Positions 1 to 9,398 of a stretch of DNA of 64,000 nt are shown here, piece by piece. Numbering within the stretch: the first letter of the stretch is position 1; the number at the start of each line of letters is the position of its first letter. The notes beneath the pieces are model-generated. The model made no database searches, was not told where the DNA came from, and worked only from the letters and a program-made list of their open reading frames with translations. This stretch comes from Marinomonas lutimaris (GTDB taxonomy: Bacteria > Pseudomonadota > Gammaproteobacteria > Pseudomonadales > Marinomonadaceae), in contig NZ_JAHLLW010000016.1 in the NCBI RefSeq assembly GCF_019426345.1, positions 336 through 64,335 of the forward strand. The letters are read 5' to 3'. The translations under genes were made by a program, and so were the position numbers.

Positions 1-249
1 TCTATTCTTGTTTAGGAATTCTTTTACAAGTCTCTGAATTTTAATGGTGTAATCATTCTTTTTATCGCATTGAATTTGTGACCGCGCTGTGACGATGGTC
101 TTTTGAAATTATCCATGTGACCTGGCTATGACCGATTTGTGTCATATTTTGCGAATTCCATTTCTCGTAACCTTTTTTCAAAAGCATTTCTCGTGTGATT
201 TTGTAGCTCATACTAACAAGTCACAGACCCCCTAGTTTCTCTTTTAGAA

Positions 250-1166
250 CATCTTGTTTTACTTTATTGGGTCCATATCAGGCCTTTCGGAACCCAAATT
301 GATATTTAAATATTCTAAATTGGTGCTCGGCTGTTGCCATGATACTAGTTTTCAAGTACTCCGTTCGAATAGGTTCTTTGTTAATTCGAGGGTGCTTTTT
401 CCAAACTCGTATCTTGCTCGGTATTTCTGTAACCAACCAACCAACCAACCAACCAACTTAACTTTCTATTCTTCGTTTCTTTGCGATTTTCCACGCCTCG
501 ATAGCTGGAATTTGCCGAGATAAAAGATTTCTCTCCATGCATCAGATTTAGCAGTTGGTGAAGGTCGTGTACATTCGCAGAGGTTGTCGTAAGGCTGTGT
601 ACTAGGCCACGTTTTCTATCGACATCAATATGGGCTTTCAGGCCAAAATACCATTGCTTCCCTTTCTGTGTTTGATGCATTTCTAGATCGCGTGAGCTCA
701 CTTATTTTTAGTAGAGCTTGCCGCCTCAATGATAGTTGCATCAACGATCGTACCTTCTTTGAAACATACGCCAGCATCAGGCAGTCATTTGTGTACTTCT
801 TTAAAAAGCTTATACCCAAGCTTGTGTCTTTTTGGCAAATGTCTGAAGTTCATTATGGTTGTGTGATTAGGTATTGCATCTTCTAATGATAATACTGCAA
901 ACAGTCAAATTGGGGTGATCTCGTAAAGTACATATTCCATAGCAGTATCACTCATGCTGTATAAGTTCTGCATAAAGTGAATACGCAGCATAATGGAAAG
1001 AGGGTCTGGGTGACGACCGTTGCTGGCTTTTGGATAAAATGGCTCTATTTGAGCTTCAAGTTTGTTGCCAAGGAATCAGCTCATCCATTTAGCAAAGGAA
1101 GAGTTCTTTGTGGGTCTTATGGCGTTTGCTGGTAAATTCGGTATCGGCAAAAGGGAGTTGCTTCAT
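250..1166 (-). pseudogene. Decayed IS5-family transposase
   Basis: Translating the minus strand in shifting frames recovers an IS5-family DDE transposase from N to C terminus. The start near 1166 reads MKQLPFADTEFTSKRHKT. It is followed by pieces such as [64 protein letters not shown] and a C-terminal AEHQFRIFKYQFGFRKA near 300. Several stops and frame changes interrupt it, for example TAA after residue 25, so it cannot be functional. A GGTT microsatellite sits inside the remnant. No clear terminal inverted repeats were identified. It marks the left border of the siderophore locus and suggests past mobile-element activity there. The family call is firm; the exact ends are approximate. Confidence 0.85.
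431..454. repeat. AACC tetranucleotide microsatellite (6 copies)
   Basis: Six perfect AACC units (GGTT on the other strand) lie inside the decayed IS5 transposase. On the minus strand they encode WLVGWLVG in what was the catalytic-core reading frame. Such repeats are slippage-prone, but here the host gene is already dead. Confidence 0.9.
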
Positions 1167-1183
1167 GCTGAGGAGGATTGGTT

Positions 1184-1223
1184 GATTAAGTCGGCATGAT
1201 TATCTCATGTTGCCGACTTAATC
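1184..1223. repeat. 13-bp perfect inverted repeat beyond the IS5 remnant
   Basis: GATTAAGTCGGCA at 1184-1196 is matched exactly by TGCCGACTTAATC at 1211-1223, with a 14-nt spacer. It lies just upstream of the transposase start codon. It could be a hairpin of the element or an old terminator; no T-tract follows it. Confidence 0.6.
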
Positions 1224-1689
1224 GCATGTTTCTCAACTTGTTTGCAAGCTTATCTTGGCCTCTGAAAAGCAAATTCTTAATCAGCGCATTCTATCTAACC
1301 TAAAAACATTTCATCATTCCTCGAATACCACTTTGTCAGATCTACATAAGAAAGCGGTAGGGCTCGTCAAATAAGGAAAAAAGCCTTTCCATTGGCCAGC
1401 TAGCAGCCACGCTGAACTTAATAATTACAGCCAGTGTGCCGGCGTCTTATAGGGGGGGACACAGAAGCTGTTTGAAGCTCAACTTAAGCGTGTGCTATTG
1501 AGCAACATACAACCAGAGTAGCCTGAATTGCTGCCTGTTCCTCCTTTGAGGAGCTCAGAAACTATTTCTTCATGCGAAAGAATTGAATTGACTGGAATAA
1601 TTCGACAGCAAAGAAGAAGCCGACAAGCAGGTTGATGGCTCTGTAAATCACTTTTTAGTGAAGCAAGAATTGATTCATTTATCTATTGT
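1224..1689. other. Non-coding or decayed DNA, nothing recognised
   Basis: About 470 bases without a convincing gene. Short open stretches are broken by frequent stops in every frame and I could not assign any of them to a family. It separates the IS5 remnant from the Fur-box promoter of the exporter operon and may be decayed sequence left from an insertion. Confidence 0.5.
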
Positions 1690-1708
1690 ATATATGATAA
1701 TCATTATC
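1690..1708 (+). promoter_or_regulatory. Putative Fur box before the exporter/importer operon
   Basis: TGATAATCATTATC at 1695-1708 matches the last 14 positions of the 19-bp Fur consensus exactly; one of the five preceding positions also matches. It lies about 30 bases before the exporter start codon, where an iron repressor would block transcription. Confidence 0.75.
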
Positions 1709-1736
1709 TCTTTCGTTTCTAGTATTGGTGTATCTC

Positions 1737-3413
1737 ATGTTGCTAGTATGGACACTGTTGCGTGGTAGTTCCTTCAAGTTCTTTGTTGCCGTTATTTTAA
1801 GTGCCTTGAGCGGAGGTTGTGGCGTTGCCGTGATCTCTATGATTGGTCGAGTTACCTCAGCTGATGCGATTACCGGACAGGATGTGGTTCTGTTGTTTGC
1901 CTTCATTTTTATGCTGTTTGGGTTAAGTTTCTTTTCTCAGGCGATGCTAACTTCGCTTGGTCACCATGTGGTGTATCGGTTACGTCTCCATTTATGTCGT
2001 CGTATTCTGAAAACCTCTGTCGAGCGTATTGATCAACTGGGTCAACCTGCGATCTTGGCGAGTCTCACGAAGGATGTGACAGCTATTAGTCAGGCGTTTA
2101 ACAGTTTGCCTTTTGTTGTTTATGGGGTGGCTGTTTTACTCTGCTGTTACGGATATTTAATACAACTATCCGTGCCTTTTTTCCTCAGTACGCTTGTCAT
2201 GACAATATTATCGGTTGTTATCGCCAAGCAGCTCATGTCAGCTTCAAGAAGGCTAAAACGGGAAGTCAGGGAAAATGATGACGCCCTTTATGATCGTTAC
2301 GCAGGATTATTGCTGGGACGAAATGAACTCAAGCTGAGTCGCGCACGGCGCAATCGGTTTTTTGAAGACAGTTTAAAACCTATAGTGGGTAAGGCATTGG
2401 GCCTTGAAGTTCGGGCAGATCGCTACACAGTGCTCAATGGTAGTTGGGTAAATACTTCGATTCTCTTATTAATTGCTGCCATCATTTTGATTCATACCTT
2501 GTTTGGTATTGGTTCGAAAGAACAACTGATGGGCTTTGCTTTGACTATTCTGTACCTGCGTTCTCCACTGGCGGGAATGATTGGGTCTTTGCCAGCTTTG
2601 ATACAAGGCTCTGTTGCCTATAACAAGGTCCAGCAGTTGGAACTAAATGAAGCCGAAGACAAACCTGAGCAGGAGAGAGCGTTAACGCAGAATTGGCAGT
2701 CGTTACAGCTTCGTGAAGTCACTTACCAATACCCTTCAGAGTCAGATGAGTCGGGTTTTTCTGTGGGGCCTATCAATTTTGAATTAAAACAGGGTGAGTT
2801 GGTGTTTTGGGTGGGTGGCAATGGCAGCGGAAAGTCCTCCTGCGCACGCCTTGTAACGGGGCTTTATCACCCTCACGGTGGTGAGGTTCTCTTTGCTGGA
2901 GAAAAAATCGATGAGACGAATCGAGACTGGTTTTTGAGTCACTTCTCTGTGGTGTTCGCCGACTTTTACTTGTTTAAACAACTGATTAATGAAACCGGTG
3001 ACAGGCCTGATGAAGCCTTGGTGGAACATTACCTGAATGCCCTGGCTCTGGAACAAAAAGTCACCGTATCTGAGGGGAAGTTAAGCTCGACCAAATTGTC
3101 TCAAGGGCAACGTAAACGCCTTGCTTTGTTGCTGGCCTATTTGGAAAACCGCAGCATTATCCTATTGGATGAGTGGGCAGCGGATCAGGACCCTTCGTTT
3201 CGAAAAGTGTTTTATACCGAACTCTTACCTGAACTAAAAGCCAGAGGGAAAACGGTGATCGCCATTACCCATGATGACCATTACTTTTATCTGGCTGACA
3301 AAATTTACCGCATCCATCAAGGTGTCATGAGCTTACACGAAGAAGAAAGTTATGATGATCAGGTTACCACGGTAGTGTTCCCGTATAATGATAAGGAAGA
3401 TATGAAATGTTAA
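1737..3413 (+). CDS. Cyclic-peptide/siderophore export ABC transporter (PvdE/SyrD type)
   Basis: A fused membrane-ATPase half-transporter of about 558 aa, the usual size for the PvdE/SyrD family that moves pyoverdine precursors and lipopeptides out of the cytoplasm. Residues 1-300 hold hydrophobic membrane segments. The ATPase domain shows a Walker A GGNGSGKSS near residue 360, a signature LSQGQRKRLA, a Walker B IILLDEW and an H-loop AITHDD. I chose ATG 1737; the frame stays open to TTG 1725 and GTG 1728, and no start has a strong ribosome site. It is the first gene of a tightly coupled five-gene transport operon plus a nitroreductase, behind a Fur box. Likely cargo is the NRPS product made downstream. 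Family confidence is high; the cargo is inferred from context. Confidence 0.88.
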   Translation: MLLVWTLLRGSSFKFFVAVILSALSGGCGVAVISMIGRVTSADAITGQDVVLLFAFIFMLFGLSFFSQAMLTSLGHHVVYRLRLHLCRRILKTSVERIDQLGQPAILASLTKDVTAISQAFNSLPFVVYGVAVLLCCYGYLIQLSVPFFLSTLVMTILSVVIAKQLMSASRRLKREVRENDDALYDRYAGLLLGRNELKLSRARRNRFFEDSLKPIVGKALGLEVRADRYTVLNGSWVNTSILLLIAAIILIHTLFGIGSKEQLMGFALTILYLRSPLAGMIGSLPALIQGSVAYNKVQQLELNEAEDKPEQERALTQNWQSLQLREVTYQYPSESDESGFSVGPINFELKQGELVFWVGGNGSGKSSCARLVTGLYHPHGGEVLFAGEKIDETNRDWFLSHFSVVFADFYLFKQLINETGDRPDEALVEHYLNALALEQKVTVSEGKLSSTKLSQGQRKRLALLLAYLENRSIILLDEWAADQDPSFRKVFYTELLPELKARGKTVIAITHDDHYFYLADKIYRIHQGVMSLHEEESYDDQVTTVVFPYNDKEDMKC

Positions 3414-5203
3414 GAAAGACCGGAGGTATATTGGTTCTGATTCTTTCCTGCTGTGTGCATTCTGTTCTGGCAGACGAAGTTACCCATGCGGTTGCACTTT
3501 ATGGCGCCCCGAAATACCCAGCGAATTTTGATCACTTTGAATACGCCAACCCCAATGCTCCTAAGCAAGGAGAGCTTGTGATGGCGGAAATTGGTAGCTT
3601 TGACTCACTTCATCAGTTTATTAACCTGGGGTCCAAACCAAGAGGTTTGTTTTGGCTCTATGATAGCCTGACAGATCGTGGCCATGATAAAGATGAAATT
3701 AAAACCCGTTACGGTGTACTGGCCGAAACCATTGTCATTGCCGACGATAACTCTTGGGTCAAATACAAAATTAGAAAAGACGCTCGATTCAGCAATGGCA
3801 CACCAGTCACGGCAGAGGATGTGGCATTCTCCGTCAAGACCTATCAGACACAGGGGCTTAGCAATATTAAATCTCGCTTTCAGGGAGTGAAAAGCGTGGA
3901 TGTACTAAGTCCAAAAGAAGTGCGGTTTAACTTTGGCAATGAGGGCAGCCGCTTACAGGTATTAAACTCAGGCAATCTGCCGGTATTATCAAAACACTTC
4001 TGGCAAGGTAAAGACTTTACCAAGTCTTCTTTGGAGGTGCCGTTGGGTAGTGGCCCTTATAAGATTACCTCTGTTGTGCCTGGGCGCAGTATCACTTACA
4101 CCTTGCGTGATGATTACTGGGCAAAAGATTTGCCAGCCAACCGAGGCAAGTACAACTTTAAAACCATTCGTGTTGAGTATTTTAGAGACCGAAATGCCGC
4201 TGTACAGGCGTTAGAAGCTGGAGAAGTGAATTACATTGCTGAATCCAATCTGGCGCGTTGGCAAAAGCTGTATCAAGGGAAGGCCTTTACCGACGGGGAA
4301 GTTGTTAAAGAGAAAATTGATTACGATGCTCCTTCTTTTGTGACTGCGTTCTTGTTTAACTTAAGAGAAGCGAAGTTTGCCAACCCTAAAACCCGCGAAG
4401 CGCTGGTGCATGCCTTCGACTTTACATGGCTGAATAAGCGTGCGTTTGGTGGACAATACAAGAGAGCCGAGAGTCTTTTTAATAACAGCTTTCTGGCCTC
4501 TAGTGGTGGCGTCTCCCCACAAGAAAAAGCGATCTTAACGCCTTTTCGTCAGAACTTACCGGATGAGTTGTTTAATGAGACCTTTTCCTGGCCAACCACA
4601 GACGGATCGGGTGACAACCGACAAAATCTGATAAAAGCCAAGGCATTACTTGACGAGGCGGGTTGGAAATTGGAAGGGGGGAAACTGGTGGATGCTCAGC
4701 GTAAGCCGTTTGTCATTCATTTTCTAGTGCCTTCCCCTGATATGAAACCGGCTTTGGGGGCCTATTTACAGAATTTGAAGCGTCTTGGTATTGACGGGCA
4801 GATATCCGTTAGAACCGGAACCGAATTTTATAAACAGCTAATGCAGCGTCAATTTGATATGACGCCTATTCAGTATAAGGTGCGTATTCCACCCAATACT
4901 GAGGTGCAATCCGCCTTACTGTCTTCGTTTGCCAATGTGGCCACCAGTAGCAATATCGCAGGTTTTAATGACCCTGTGATTGATGCACTGGTAGAGGAGT
5001 TGGTTCATGCGAAGGACTATCAGCAGGCAGAAAACTACGGCAGAGCATTAGATCGGGTATTAAAGTGGAAGTATTACTTCTTACCTCTTTGGGCGCGTAA
5101 TTTCCAATTGGTCGCCCATGCGGATAATATCAAGCGTCCCAAAGTGAATCCGGCTTATGGTTATGAAGTGGAGTTCTGGTGGGACGAGAACGCGAGTCAT
5201 TAA
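3407..5203 (+). CDS. Family 5 peptide-binding protein, YejA-like
   Basis: A periplasmic solute-binding protein of 598 aa with a signal peptide (hydrophobic residues 8-20, cleavage probably after ...SVLA). The body matches the SBP_bac_5 family and resembles YejA, the binding component of the microcin C/peptide importer: an early ALYGAPKYPANFDHF segment, then GSFDSLHQFI and a mid-protein GSGPYKI motif. The ATG overlaps the exporter's stop (ATGTTAA), so translation is coupled. It is followed directly by two permeases and a double ATPase, giving a complete importer. In this locus it may bind the ferric or apo peptide siderophore in the periplasm, which would be an unusual role for a peptide-class binder. 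That substrate is inference only. Confidence 0.88.
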   Translation: MLRKTGGILVLILSCCVHSVLADEVTHAVALYGAPKYPANFDHFEYANPNAPKQGELVMAEIGSFDSLHQFINLGSKPRGLFWLYDSLTDRGHDKDEIKTRYGVLAETIVIADDNSWVKYKIRKDARFSNGTPVTAEDVAFSVKTYQTQGLSNIKSRFQGVKSVDVLSPKEVRFNFGNEGSRLQVLNSGNLPVLSKHFWQGKDFTKSSLEVPLGSGPYKITSVVPGRSITYTLRDDYWAKDLPANRGKYNFKTIRVEYFRDRNAAVQALEAGEVNYIAESNLARWQKLYQGKAFTDGEVVKEKIDYDAPSFVTAFLFNLREAKFANPKTREALVHAFDFTWLNKRAFGGQYKRAESLFNNSFLASSGGVSPQEKAILTPFRQNLPDELFNETFSWPTTDGSGDNRQNLIKAKALLDEAGWKLEGGKLVDAQRKPFVIHFLVPSPDMKPALGAYLQNLKRLGIDGQISVRTGTEFYKQLMQRQFDMTPIQYKVRIPPNTEVQSALLSSFANVATSSNIAGFNDPVIDALVEELVHAKDYQQAENYGRALDRVLKWKYYFLPLWARNFQLVAHADNIKRPKVNPAYGYEVEFWWDENASH

Positions 5204-5208
5204 GTGGG

Positions 5209-6264
5209 ATGATGCGACATTACTTGATAAAACGGTTGCTGCTGATCATACCTACTTTGGTGGCGATTGTGACACTGAATTTTTTTCTGTTGCAGTGGTT
5301 ACCTGGGGGGCCTGTTGATGCTGTTTTAGCAAAAATGAGTGGCGTTGAAACAGGTACGACCGCACTTTTCGAGAGCGACAGTACAAACCTTGATACAAAC
5401 CATATTGATGAGCAACTACGTCAAAAGATTGCCCATCAATATGGTTTTGACCAACCGCTCTGGCAGCGCTATTTTGATACTCTTTGGCATTATCTGAGTT
5501 TGGATCTAGGGCAGAGTTACTTTAGCGGGCAGTCTGTCTCTTCCCTAATTTTGAGTAAACTGCCAGCTTCATTTTCCATCGGATTTTGGAGTTTGCTGAT
5601 TATCTATCTTATTGCTGTGCCATTAGGGGTCTGGAAGGCTTTGAGTCGAGGTGGTTGGCTAGATGCTCTAAGTAGCCTTGCCCTGTTTACCTCCTTCGCA
5701 CTTCCTACTTTTATTGTTGCTATTCTTTTTATGATCATATTCGCCGGTGGCGGAGTGTTTAGCTGGTTTCCCCTAAGAGGGCTTGTATCGGCGGATTTTG
5801 CGCAGCTTTCTTTTGGGGCACAGGTGAAAGATTACCTATGGCATCTGGTGTTGCCGGTGATGACTTGTGTGGCAGGTGGCTTGGCCCCTATTACACTGTT
5901 GGTTAAAAACGCCGTGATAGACCAACTTCATCAAAATTACGTGGATACGGCGCTCAGTATGGGGGAGAGTCGTCAAAGTGTTATTTTTCGCCATGTGCTG
6001 CCAAATAGTTTGTTGGTACTGGTTGCGCGTATTCCCAATGATCTTCTAGCCTTGTTCATTGGTGGTGCTTTGCTTGTGGAAATTATCTTCTCACTTGATG
6101 GTATTGCCTTGCTGGCTTTTGAGTCGGTACTGCAACGGGATTATCCTGTGGTGTTGGGTGTTATCTATATTTACTCCCTGTTAGGGCTGTGTATGACACT
6201 TTTGGGGGACATGCTTTATCGGCTGGTGGACCCAAGACTAAGCTTTGAGGCGGTGAGAATATGA
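5209..6264 (+). CDS. Peptide ABC transporter permease, YejB-like
   Basis: Inner-membrane permease of the binding-protein-dependent class (about 351 aa from ATG 5209). The N terminus RHYLIKRLLLIIPTL is typical of DppB/YejB proteins. Several hydrophobic spans follow, and the cytoplasmic EAA-type loop is visible as DTALSMGESRQSV followed by FRHVLPNSL. The frame extends upstream to 5179, but that would run into the binding-protein gene; ATG 5209, or 5212 right behind it, fits the family N terminus. It forms the membrane channel with the next gene, whose start it overlaps (ATGA at 6261). Confidence 0.85.
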   Translation: MMRHYLIKRLLLIIPTLVAIVTLNFFLLQWLPGGPVDAVLAKMSGVETGTTALFESDSTNLDTNHIDEQLRQKIAHQYGFDQPLWQRYFDTLWHYLSLDLGQSYFSGQSVSSLILSKLPASFSIGFWSLLIIYLIAVPLGVWKALSRGGWLDALSSLALFTSFALPTFIVAILFMIIFAGGGVFSWFPLRGLVSADFAQLSFGAQVKDYLWHLVLPVMTCVAGGLAPITLLVKNAVIDQLHQNYVDTALSMGESRQSVIFRHVLPNSLLVLVARIPNDLLALFIGGALLVEIIFSLDGIALLAFESVLQRDYPVVLGVIYIYSLLGLCMTLLGDMLYRLVDPRLSFEAVRI

Positions 6265-7289
6265 AGTTTCAGGGAAAGTATGCCGCTATTATGCGCCGTG
6301 GGAAAATGGCGGCTTTTTTCTTGGCGCTTGTCTTTTTATTAAGCTGTATCTCCCCGATTATCGCCAACGATAAGCCGTTGATGGTCCACTACAAACAGCA
6401 CTGGTTTTTTCCTATCGTGAAGGCGTATCCTGAAACAGCATTTGGCGGTTTTTTTGACACCGAGGCCGATTATAAAGACGACTTTATCGCTCAGGAAATC
6501 ACCCAGCAGGGGTGGTGGTTGTGGCCTCCTGTCCGCTTTTCTTATGACACCGTTAATTACAATGTGAGCTTCCCTTCGCCACCTTCTGGTGTGAATTGGC
6601 TTGGTGTGGATGATCAGGGGCGCGATGTGCTGGCCCGTATTCTGTATGGTACGCAGATCAGTCTGCTCTTTGCTTTAGGCTTGAGTGTCAGTGTTGCTTT
6701 TCTTGCGCTGTGTTTTGGCTCCTGGCAGGGATATTATGGTGGCAAAGTCGATTTGATCGGGCAACGCATAACGGAAATATGGGGAGCCATTCCGGCCATT
6801 TTTATTGTCATGATTCTCTCCAGTCTGGTTCGCCCAGGTCCTTGGATGTTGTTGATGATTCTCTCCCTTCTTGGGTGGCATCATCTGGCACAGCAGGTTC
6901 GAGCTGAGGTGTTACGTATTCGTCAGTTGGATTATGTACAGGCCGCGATTATTGCGGGTATATCTGATCAACGTATTATTTTTACTCACGTACTGCCTAA
7001 TGCTCTGGTGTCATTGTTGAGTAACTTACCCTTTATTTTCGCCGGAGCCTTGGGAGCACTAATTACGTTAGATTTTCTCGGTTTTGGCTTGCCTTCTGGT
7101 TATCCTTCTTTAGGCGAGTTGTTGGCACAGGGGAAAAACAATTTACAAGCTCCATGGCTTGGCGTGACTGGTTGTGTGTATATTCTGATGTTAGTGACTT
7201 CTGTTGTCTTAATGGGCGAAATGGCTCAAGAGCGATCCGCAAAACGTTCTTCCAATATAGAGCAAAGAGGGGAGGGGCAATATGCTTAG
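6261..7289 (+). CDS. Peptide ABC transporter permease, YejE-like
   Basis: Second permease of the importer, 342 aa. It has one N-terminal membrane span, then a long extracytoplasmic loop (about residues 35-115, including PPSGVNWLGVDDQGRDVLAR, a hallmark of DppC/YejE proteins). The remaining spans and an EAA-type loop AAIIAGISDQRIIF near residues 230-245 follow. It overlaps both neighbours by a few bases (ATGA at its start, ATGCTTAG at its end), so the operon is translationally coupled. It pairs with the YejB-like protein to make the transmembrane pore. Confidence 0.86.
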   Translation: MKFQGKYAAIMRRGKMAAFFLALVFLLSCISPIIANDKPLMVHYKQHWFFPIVKAYPETAFGGFFDTEADYKDDFIAQEITQQGWWLWPPVRFSYDTVNYNVSFPSPPSGVNWLGVDDQGRDVLARILYGTQISLLFALGLSVSVAFLALCFGSWQGYYGGKVDLIGQRITEIWGAIPAIFIVMILSSLVRPGPWMLLMILSLLGWHHLAQQVRAEVLRIRQLDYVQAAIIAGISDQRIIFTHVLPNALVSLLSNLPFIFAGALGALITLDFLGFGLPSGYPSLGELLAQGKNNLQAPWLGVTGCVYILMLVTSVVLMGEMAQERSAKRSSNIEQRGEGQYA

Positions 7290-8790
7290 TTGTGAAGGTA
7301 TTTCTTTTTCCATTGCTAATCAGACGTTACTGGAAAATATTCACTTCCACTTGCCAGAAGGAAAAACCTTGGCGATTGTGGGAGAGAGCGGTGCTGGAAA
7401 GACCTTGCTTTCCAGGTTAATACTGGGATTGCAACCGGAAAATGGTCGCTTACAAGGAAGCATGTTACTTGCGGGTCAATCTCTTGCTCAGTGCAATGAC
7501 AAGGATTGGCAAGCAATACGGGGGCGGTTAATTGGGCGAGTGGCACAAGAGCCTTTATCCGCATTAAATCCGGTGAAGCGAATAGAGTGGATATTGACCA
7601 GAGTACTTCGCTTGCATGCTGGAAGTAAACTGTCGCAAGACGAATGTACAGAAAAAATACATGCGCTTTTAGAGCAGGTAGGATTGGAAGAAAATCATAA
7701 AAGACGTTTTCCCCATCAGCTTTCTGGAGGACAACGGCAACGAGTATTGATCGCCTTGGCGATTGCCAATCAACCAAAACTGATTATTGCAGATGAGCCT
7801 TCAACAGCATTGGATAGCCGAACTCAACAGCAAATTATGGCGTTGCTGAAGCAACTTCAAACCAGCTGGAATATGACCATGGTCTTTATTTCTCACGACT
7901 TGTCAATGGTGCGGGAAATAGCAGATCAGGTCATGGTGCTAAAACGAGGTAAGATCGTTGAGCAAGGAAGTGTTGAAAGCGTTTTTTCTGCGCCTGAACA
8001 CGAATATACTAAAAGGCTGCTGGCGCCGGAAATCATACAGGGTGTGACGGCTAACCCAATATCTCCATTGTTAAGCGTGATGGATCTTACAGTGAAGGGC
8101 ATTCTTCATGGCGTGAGTTTTGACCTATCTCTTGGCGAGAATCTGGGTGTTATCGGAGAGAGCGGGGCAGGAAAATCCACCTTGGCAAAAGCCTTGCTCA
8201 GGCTGATACCCGCATCAGGTCATATTTGGTTTAATCGACAGGACTGGTTGTCTTTAACTCCCAATGTTCTACGGCAGCAGCGTGCCAGTATGCAGTTTGT
8301 GTTTCAGGATACGGCAGCCAGTTTTAACCCTCGCCTTACTATTCGTCGCTCCTTAAAGGAGGTTTACCGAGTCAGCTGTGCGACAGAAAGCGTGCCATCG
8401 CTTGCGGTAAAATTAGCCAGTGCCATGGAAGAGGTGGGGTTAGACTCTGCTTTACTGGATCGCTACCCTCATGAATTATCCGGAGGACAACGACAGAGAA
8501 TCATGATTGCCCGTGCACTGCTTCTCTCGCCCAGATTGCTGATTCTGGACGAGCCAACAACGGCGCTGGATAAGCTAAGTCGCCAAAGCATTATGGATTT
8601 GATCCAGAGATTACAAGCACAGCGCCATTTCAGTTTGATTGTGATTAGCCACGATCAAGGTCTTTTAGAGTGCCTGTGTCATAGGTATCTGGTGTTGTCT
8701 CACGGTAGACAGCTGGCATTTGGCGAATGGGAAGATCGGGGCATGCATCAAGTCCAAAACATCACATCATTACAGGTTGAGTCATTATGA
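7282..8790 (+). CDS. Double-ATPase ABC importer subunit, YejF-like
   Basis: A 502-aa protein with two complete ABC ATPase domains in tandem, as in YejF. Domain 1 has Walker A GESGAGKT, signature LSGGQRQR and Walker B LIIADEPS. Domain 2 has GESGAGKS, LSGGQRQR and LLILDEPT. It energises the YejB/YejE-like channel from the cytoplasm, so one gene supplies both nucleotide-binding sites. It overlaps the permease before it and the nitroreductase after it (ATGA). All catalytic motifs look intact. Confidence 0.9.
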   Translation: MLSCEGISFSIANQTLLENIHFHLPEGKTLAIVGESGAGKTLLSRLILGLQPENGRLQGSMLLAGQSLAQCNDKDWQAIRGRLIGRVAQEPLSALNPVKRIEWILTRVLRLHAGSKLSQDECTEKIHALLEQVGLEENHKRRFPHQLSGGQRQRVLIALAIANQPKLIIADEPSTALDSRTQQQIMALLKQLQTSWNMTMVFISHDLSMVREIADQVMVLKRGKIVEQGSVESVFSAPEHEYTKRLLAPEIIQGVTANPISPLLSVMDLTVKGILHGVSFDLSLGENLGVIGESGAGKSTLAKALLRLIPASGHIWFNRQDWLSLTPNVLRQQRASMQFVFQDTAASFNPRLTIRRSLKEVYRVSCATESVPSLAVKLASAMEEVGLDSALLDRYPHELSGGQRQRIMIARALLLSPRLLILDEPTTALDKLSRQSIMDLIQRLQAQRHFSLIVISHDQGLLECLCHRYLVLSHGRQLAFGEWEDRGMHQVQNITSLQVESL

Positions 8791-9398
8791 ACCCCTTGGA
8801 GCCACTATTAAACCGACGTTCATATTGTCGGAAAAAACTCACTTCCCCCGCCCCAAACGATCAAGAAATGAGGTCGCTTTTTAATCTGGTGATGACCACC
8901 CCCGATCATGGCAACTTAAAACCCTGGCGTTTTCTGGTGGTAAAAGAAGAGAACATGCCCAAGTTGGCCGAGGCAACGCTGGAAATGTATCGACAACAAT
9001 CCCCAGATGGAAAGGTGACGGAGAAGGCACGTCGTTCAGCAAAAGAGATTGCCGAGTCTCCCATGATGATCATAGCAATCAGCAATGTGAAACCAGAGCA
9101 TCATGTCTCACTCTGGGATCAGCAGCTATGTGGTGGTGCGGCGGTGCAGAATATCATGAATGGTCTACACCTGATGGGGTATGGCGCTTTCTGGTATACC
9201 TTTCTTGCGGGCAATGCGCTAAAGCCTATTCTTGGCATGAAGCCAGAAGATCAGGTTTTAGGGGCAATTGCGGTGGGGACGCCAATAGAACGTTTTAAAC
9301 GTCCGCTGAAACGTAAGGCTCCTGATGATTATTGTTTTGAATGGCAAGGTTTGGGAGAAGTTGCCACGTCTCTTTTCTCCGATAAAAAATCAGACTAA
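8787..9398 (+). CDS. Nitroreductase-family flavoprotein (YdjA-like)
   Basis: A 203-aa FMN-dependent nitroreductase-fold protein. An N-terminal RRSYCRKKL, a TPDHGNLKPWRF segment that lines the flavin pocket and a C-terminal MKPEDQVLGAIAVGTP are typical of the YdjA subgroup. It is the last gene of the exporter/importer operon, coupled by an ATGA overlap. In a siderophore locus a flavin reductase could release iron by reducing the imported ferric complex, or could modify the peptide. Neither role is shown by the sequence. The fold assignment is strong. Confidence 0.85.
   Translation: MNPLEPLLNRRSYCRKKLTSPAPNDQEMRSLFNLVMTTPDHGNLKPWRFLVVKEENMPKLAEATLEMYRQQSPDGKVTEKARRSAKEIAESPMMIIAISNVKPEHHVSLWDQQLCGGAAVQNIMNGLHLMGYGAFWYTFLAGNALKPILGMKPEDQVLGAIAVGTPIERFKRPLKRKAPDDYCFEWQGLGEVATSLFSDKKSD

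Noticed and set aside
431-454. AACC repeats considered as a CRISPR-like or phase-variation element
   Set aside because: The units are only four bases with no spacers, and the surrounding gene is already broken, so there is no working switch to control.
254-523. Plus-strand 89-aa open frame at the left end, including the AACC repeat
   Set aside because: It lies opposite the C-terminal part of a decayed IS5 transposase and reads as a shadow of it, with the repeat giving PTNQPTNQPT.
7316-7777. Antisense 153-aa open frame in the YejF-like gene
   Set aside because: The sense strand carries intact ABC ATPase motifs over the same bases; the antisense product resembles nothing.
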